38,284 nt of DNA, taken from NCBI GenBank assembly GCA_016765095.1, contig JAESQQ010000178.1:1-38284 (forward strand), written 5' to 3'. Origin of the DNA: Planctomycetota bacterium. Lineage in GTDB: Bacteria > Planctomycetota > J058. The notes under the pieces are model-generated. The model saw only the letters and a program-made list of their open reading frames with translations, was not told where the DNA came from and did no database searches. The position numbers and the translations under genes were made by a program. Shown one piece after another: positions 34,238 through 38,284 of the stretch (positions are counted from its first letter, which is position 1; every line of letters begins with the position of its first letter).

Positions 34238-34990
34238 ATGACGCGCATCTTGAGCCTCGCGCTCCTTTGCCTGGTCCTGCCTTCGCCGGCGGCCGCGCAG
34301 GAATCGACCCCCCAGGCTCCCCCCCGAGCGAAGCTCGGCAAACCCGCCCCCGACTTCAGCCTGACCGATCTCAATGGCAAGACCCACCGACTGAGCGACT
34401 ACTCGAAGGCCAAGAAAGTCGTGGTCCTCGAGTGGTTCAACCCCGGCTGCCCGTCTGTGAAGAAGGCTCACAGCAAGGGGATCATGACCGCCATCGCCAA
34501 GAAGTACAAGGACAAGGGCGTGGTGTGGCTGGCGATCAACTCTGGCGGCTCAGGCAAGCAAGGGCACGGCGTAGCCGTCAACAAGGCTGGCGCCAAGCGC
34601 TGGAGCATCGCCTACCCGATTCTCCCCGACGAGAAAGGGACCGTCGGGCGGATGTACCAGGCCAAGGTCACTCCACACCTCTACGTCGTGGACGCCACCG
34701 GGAAGCTCGTCTACAAGGGCGCGGTCGACAACCGTCGGGAGCCGAACACGCCCGAGTACGTCGGCTACGTTGAGCAGGCCGTGATCGCCGCCCTAAAGGG
34801 AAAGCCAGTCGCGACGCCCAAGACCCGCGCCTATGGCTGAAGCGTCAAGTACGGGGCCCCGGTCAGGGAGCCCGCCCAGGTCAAGCCCAAGGTCGTTCTT
34901 AGCGACGAGAAGCGCGAAGAGCTGCTCGAGAAGATGAGGGAGCGCCGGCGCAAGTCGCTCGAGAAGGCGAAGGCCGAGGAGAAGAAGTAG
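34238..34990 (+). CDS. Exported redoxin / thioredoxin-fold protein, candidate selenoprotein with in-frame TGA
   Basis: An exported AhpC/TSA-redoxin-like protein. ATG 34238 follows GGAG at 8 bp and starts a signal peptide (MTRILSLALLCLVLPSPAAA). The fold has KPAPDFSLTDLNGKTHRLSD, then WFNPGCPSVKK with Cys71, GVVWLAINSGG and VTPHLYVVDATGKLVYKGAV. The frame meets TGA at codon 201 (34838-34840), right after KTRAYG, and goes on with SVKYGAPVREPAQVKPKVV and a Lys/Glu-rich helix to TAG (34988-34990), with almost all third positions G or C. I recall homologues with GCSVKY here, so TGA stands at a Cys position. With Cys71 as the only other mature thiol, a Cys71-Sec201 pair is plausible. Alternative: a recent Cys-to-stop mutation giving 200 residues. 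Confidence 0.8.
34854..34873 (+). promoter_or_regulatory. Candidate bacterial SECIS hairpin
   Basis: Starting 14 nt after the TGA, GGGC-CCC (34854-34860) pairs with GGG-A-GCCC (34866-34873), with one bulged A at 34869, and the loop is GGUCA (34861-34865). The GGUC loop is 21-24 nt after UGA; in E. coli fdhF I recall GGUC at 19-22. The strand is also coding, as expected of bacterial SECIS. The stretch GGGGCCCC (34853-34860) could pair with itself instead, so the fold needs testing. Confidence 0.45.
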
Positions 34991-35290
34991 AGGAGGAAGG
35001 GCTGCGCCTTTATGAGGGGGAGCCTGGGTGACGTTGGGCTTCGACCGGGACCCGTGCTCGGCTTGGCATCCAGGAAGGCTCTTGGAGGACTCCGGGGTGT
35101 CCGTTCAATCGGAGTCCTCAGCTAGTCCGTCCGACTGGCGGGACCCGTCCGAGGGCTATGCAGCTCAGACGGGCCAACGCCTTAGACCTCGAGCGACACC
35201 CTCTGGCCAACGGCCTACGGCTTGCGACTCCGATCGCCAAGGTCTGGTCGACGCGGTTGGCGAAGAACGTCTCGCACGTTCGCGCGCCGG
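34991..35290. other. 300-bp gap between convergent redoxin and Ser/Thr kinase genes
   Basis: Contains a strong hairpin at 35085-35119 and, from 35158, a plus-strand open frame with coding-like third positions (MQLRRANALDLERHPLANGL...), which runs into the antisense of the kinase gene. It has no ribosome site; possibly the front of a gene cut off by the neighbour. I do not call it. Confidence 0.5.
35085..35119. terminator. Perfect 10-bp hairpin between convergent genes
   Basis: GAGGACTCCG (35085-35094) and CGGAGTCCTC (35110-35119) form a perfect stem over a 15-nt loop, 95 bp after the redoxin TAG. No U-run follows, so termination would be of a non-canonical type; a protein-binding site is the alternative. 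Confidence 0.45.
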
Positions 35291-38113
35291 TCACTTGCCC
35301 TTGTCCGACTCCAAGAACTTCACGACCTTCGCGACTCCCTCTTGGTTGAATGTGGACAGATCCACAATCCGTTTGATCTCACGAGGGAGGTCTTGAGTCC
35401 TGAGCGCTCTGGTCAAGGCCCGCCACTGGCGTTGCGCGCCCGGAAAGCTGCCAACTCCTCGCATACGGAAAGCGATCTCCCCAACCGAGAGCGCGAGCCA
35501 CGTGAGTCGCGCCCGGTCGAGCAGCCTCACCCGAGGCCCGACGAGCCTTCTCGCGACGACCTCGAGCACCGCGTCGGTCAGAGGCTTCTCCTCCCGGGCG
35601 ACCCAGCTCACCTCCAGGAGTCGACTCGTCTCGCCGACGCTGATATCCAGGGCCGCAACCAAATGCGCCTTCAGTTGGCTGCGCAGGTCCCCTCGCTCGG
35701 TCTCGGTCAGCCCCAGGCCGAGGTCAGTTAGCGTGAGGTAGAGGGCCCACGCGAAATCAGCGCGCCAAGGCTCAGGGTGGCCTGCCGCCACGTTGGCGAA
35801 CTCCCTGAAGTAGCCCACCGCAGCCATGGGATCCCCGCCAGCGAGGCTGGAGCGTGCAAGGGCGAGCTTCAGCAGCACGCGGAGATCCTCATAGGTCTTG
35901 TAGAAGAGGACTTGCTGGCAGGCCTGATCCTCGCGACAGGCCCGAATCGCGGCGGGATCCTCCGCGATCGCCTGGATTCGTGGCGCCAAGGCCAAGAGCG
36001 CGTCCCGGGCTCGGCGTCCTCGCGCAACGTCCTCTGTGGACTGAGCGAGACCTGCGAAAGTCGGCTCGGCGTTGTAGAGCGACCACAGGGCCCAAAAGGT
36101 CCGCAGCGGCTCGGCCTGGCGCCGGCCGAACGCCTCGATTGTCGCCACCGCGCGGGCCCGCGCTCGCCTCGACAGGCGCACCCCGCGGACGGCGTAACTC
36201 CCGACAACGCGAAGATCGTCGGGTCGAAGCGCGAGATACTGTTCGGTCAATTGCGCAATCCGCGCGGCGTGGGGCGTGCCGCCCAATACGGACCTTGAAC
36301 TGGCCACTCGCCGGGTCACCCTCAAGAGCGCGTCCTCCTCCGAGAGCGCCAGGTATCTCGCTACGACTACGAAGGGCTCTAGCTCCCTCGCGAGTTCGAG
36401 CTGCAAGCCGCGATTGCGGGGGATCTCGGCATCCAAAAGCCAGAATTCCTCTCGAACTCTATGCACAGAAAAGCCCGACACCCGGGCTCGGGCCAGACCC
36501 CGGTTTGCATAGCTCTCCAGGACAACCCGCAGCGCGGTCGGGATCGCCACCCCTTCGCGAAAGAGATCCGCCAGCCCAGCCACGCTTCGAGCTCGAAAGA
36601 AGCGCTGCCACTTGGGGAGCGCGGCCCAGAGCTGGCGTTCCTGGGGGAGCGATCGTCCGAGGGCGCTGAGGTCCTGTTCCCCGAGGCTTCCCTCCCGCGC
36701 GCAGAGGCTCGCCGCGCGGCGAGTCAACTCGCGCCAGGGAGCGCCCTCAAGAAGTGCCTCGGCCTGGAGGAAGCGCCGCAACGCTTGCCGGCTCTTCCCC
36801 TCCAGGAGCAAGGTCCGGCCGTGAAGCAGGCGCCAGTCTGAGAAAACTCCGCCTCGCCTCAGCGCTGCCCGGAGCAACCGCCCGGCAGCCTTGAGTTCGA
36901 CCGCGTTCGTGCTCCAGCGCGCCCGCCGGAGGCCGGTCAAGAACTCGGCTCGACCTCCCTGGCCAGGGTGCTCTCCCAAGATCAGGAGCGCCGCCTCGAC
37001 CGCGGGCTCGTCGTCCGCGGAGATCGCGACGAGCGCCCGCGCGAAAGCGAGGTCGGGGTCCTTGGGGCCTAGAACCGCCTCCCACTCGGCGAGAGCGTCC
37101 GCCAGGGACGCGAAGCTGGGCTCGGCTTGAGGCGATAGGCGCGAGCGGATCTCGGTCTCCGCAGCTTCTCGCGCGGCGCCGCGCGCCTGGTGCTGGTAGA
37201 CCGCACCTGCGCTGACTAGCGCCAGCAGGACCATGAGAGCGCTAGTGAGGCCCTTGGCCAATGGGAAGGATCTCGCCGAGCGGGCGGGCTCGACACCCTC
37301 CCGAAGGGCGACCAACGCAACCCCCAAGGCTGCCAGGGAGGGATAGCGAGCCTGGGGGTCCTTCTCCAAGCAGCGCAGCACGATGGCTTCGAACCCGGGC
37401 CCGACCTCCGCGAGTTCGCTTGGAGGAACCGGCGCCTGCTCGCGCGTTGCGACCAGGATCTCGACCAGGCTACTCCCCCCGATCGGGGGGAGGCCCGTCG
37501 TCGCCGCGTAGAGCAAGGCTCCCATTCCGTAGACGTCGGTCAAGGGGGTCGAGTCCTGGCCCCTCCCGCTCGCTTGCTCGGGCGCCCAGAAACCAGGCGT
37601 TCCTTGGAGCACGCCCGTCTTCGAGAGCTGCACTGAGGCCTCAACCGAGAGGTCCTTCGTCAACCCGAAGTCGGTCAGCAGGTAGAGACCCTGCTCGGCG
37701 CAGAGCACATTGTCTGGTTTGAGGTCGCGGTGCAGAATCCCCTCGGCGTGTGCCACGCTGAGGGCCTCGCAGAGTTGCAGGCCGAGGCTGGTGGCCTCCT
37801 CGCTCGAGAGCGTGCCCCGGCTCCGCAGACGATCCTCGAGGCTCCCCCCGCTGACCCGTGGCATCGCGAACCAAGGGACCTTCCCCTCCGCGCCAACGTC
37901 GAGGATCTCGATCAGGCCCGGGTGCCTGAGGGCGCGCAGGGTCTGGATCTCTCGCCGGAATCGGCGTGAGACGGCTTCGCTGACGCCCTCGGCGAGAGTC
38001 TTGATCGCGACCTCTGAGCCCTGCGAGTCTCGCGCGGCGTAGACGACGGCCATTCCCCCTGAGCCCAGGACTTCGTAGGCGGTGTATGGACCAAACTGAC
38101 TCGACACTGGCAT
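35291..38113 (-). CDS. Transmembrane Ser/Thr protein kinase with large C-terminal helical extension
   Basis: 940 residues. The kinase domain (12-270) is complete: GSGGMA loop, Lys38 (VAIK), HRDLKPDN (129-135, catalytic Asp130), DFG (148-150), GTPGFWAPE. One membrane helix (287-306, LTSALMVLLALVSAGAVYQ) separates it from a roughly 630-residue, exported, Arg/Ala/Leu-rich helical part resembling TPR-like repeats (ALAEWEAVLGPKDPDLAFARA, YFREFANVAAGHPEP). This PknB-like layout with an extracytoplasmic repeat sensor is common in planctomycetes. ATG 38113 directly precedes the kinase domain; the 52 codons of open frame before it are not protein-like. Substrates are unknown. Confidence 0.9.
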   Translation of the reverse strand: MPVSSQFGPYTAYEVLGSGGMAVVYAARDSQGSEVAIKTLAEGVSEAVSRRFRREIQTLRALRHPGLIEILDVGAEGKVPWFAMPRVSGGSLEDRLRSRGTLSSEEATSLGLQLCEALSVAHAEGILHRDLKPDNVLCAEQGLYLLTDFGLTKDLSVEASVQLSKTGVLQGTPGFWAPEQASGRGQDSTPLTDVYGMGALLYAATTGLPPIGGSSLVEILVATREQAPVPPSELAEVGPGFEAIVLRCLEKDPQARYPSLAALGVALVALREGVEPARSARSFPLAKGLTSALMVLLALVSAGAVYQHQARGAAREAAETEIRSRLSPQAEPSFASLADALAEWEAVLGPKDPDLAFARALVAISADDEPAVEAALLILGEHPGQGGRAEFLTGLRRARWSTNAVELKAAGRLLRAALRRGGVFSDWRLLHGRTLLLEGKSRQALRRFLQAEALLEGAPWRELTRRAASLCAREGSLGEQDLSALGRSLPQERQLWAALPKWQRFFRARSVAGLADLFREGVAIPTALRVVLESYANRGLARARVSGFSVHRVREEFWLLDAEIPRNRGLQLELARELEPFVVVARYLALSEEDALLRVTRRVASSRSVLGGTPHAARIAQLTEQYLALRPDDLRVVGSYAVRGVRLSRRARARAVATIEAFGRRQAEPLRTFWALWSLYNAEPTFAGLAQSTEDVARGRRARDALLALAPRIQAIAEDPAAIRACREDQACQQVLFYKTYEDLRVLLKLALARSSLAGGDPMAAVGYFREFANVAAGHPEPWRADFAWALYLTLTDLGLGLTETERGDLRSQLKAHLVAALDISVGETSRLLEVSWVAREEKPLTDAVLEVVARRLVGPRVRLLDRARLTWLALSVGEIAFRMRGVGSFPGAQRQWRALTRALRTQDLPREIKRIVDLSTFNQEGVAKVVKFLESDKGK

Positions 38114-38284
38114 GGCTACACAGTCTCCCAGGCCCGTCCAACGCTGGCGACCTCTCGATGGGTGCCCATCTCTTACTGACGGAGTCTGCAAGGGTTTACG
38201 ACGCGCCAGGGCACCGTCCGGAGCAAATTGGTCATGAGGCAATGAGGCAACGCTGAGGGGCCTGTTCATGGACGACGTAACGCT

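Noticed and set aside
35158-35349. Small gene MQLRRANALDLERHP...
   Set aside because: Codon bias is suggestive, but it has no ribosome site and overlaps the 3' end of the convergent kinase gene.

Overview
The window is high-GC, densely coding DNA from a free-living Gram-negative-type bacterium. Planctomycetota is my best guess: lipoproteins and many Sec-exported proteins of unknown function, a Ser/Thr kinase with a large C-terminal extension, a decayed kinase/WD40 gene, a RedB-like protein next to a membrane histidine kinase, and a redoxin of a type I associate with this phylum. Acidobacteriota or Myxococcota cannot be excluded from sequence alone. No rRNA, convincing tRNA, CRISPR array, transposase or phage gene was seen.

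Layout. 1-6.2 kb: the 3' part of a HAMP-PAS hybrid histidine kinase (+) runs into a convergent lipoprotein sugar-type binding protein, followed by a fatty-acid desaturase and an exported di-heme cytochrome c (all -). 6.6-16.5 kb: a chemosensory cluster. cheB (+) converges on a minus-strand run that reads REC-REC, cheA, cheW, REC-REC, cheR, a soluble triple-PAS methyl-accepting protein, and a receiver-Ser/Thr kinase-CheX fusion. Several junctions overlap or nearly touch, so this is one operon. There is no single-domain CheY, and no CheZ or CheD. 16.5-17.4 kb is non-coding and carries a roughly 190-bp unit repeated in tandem. 17.4-22.6 kb: exported or membrane-anchored proteins of unknown role, a small beta-propeller-like protein and a zinc phospholipase C/P1 nuclease-like protein.

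22.6-27.6 kb is largely decayed: a frameshifted small membrane protein, a sensor-kinase gene collapsed to membrane, GAF and receiver pieces, a frameshifted RedB-like gene, and a Ser/Thr kinase-WD40 gene with an in-frame stop and an internal deletion. One intact PAS hybrid kinase lies in the middle. 27.7-38.1 kb is intact again: a DUF3592-like membrane protein, a polytopic GT39-like protein with a C-terminal LamG-like domain, phosphatidylserine decarboxylase, a secreted unknown, a threonine aldolase, a redoxin and a 940-residue Ser/Thr kinase.

Two things stand out. The redoxin frame is interrupted by one TGA exactly where its family appears to carry a conserved C-terminal cysteine. Coding continues for 49 strongly codon-biased residues to TAG, and the bases after TGA can fold into a hairpin with a GGUCA loop at the position of a bacterial SECIS element, so it is a good selenoprotein candidate. 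The second is the receiver-kinase-CheX fusion in the chemosensory operon, with a degenerate receiver and GFG in place of DFG, which would join Ser/Thr kinase-type signalling to CheX-type phosphatase chemistry.

cheA itself carries a 4-bp tandem duplication (AGCCAGCC at 15547-15554) that breaks the frame inside its histidine phosphotransfer domain. It is either a real lesion, a switch, or an assembly error; removing one copy restores a 751-residue CheA.
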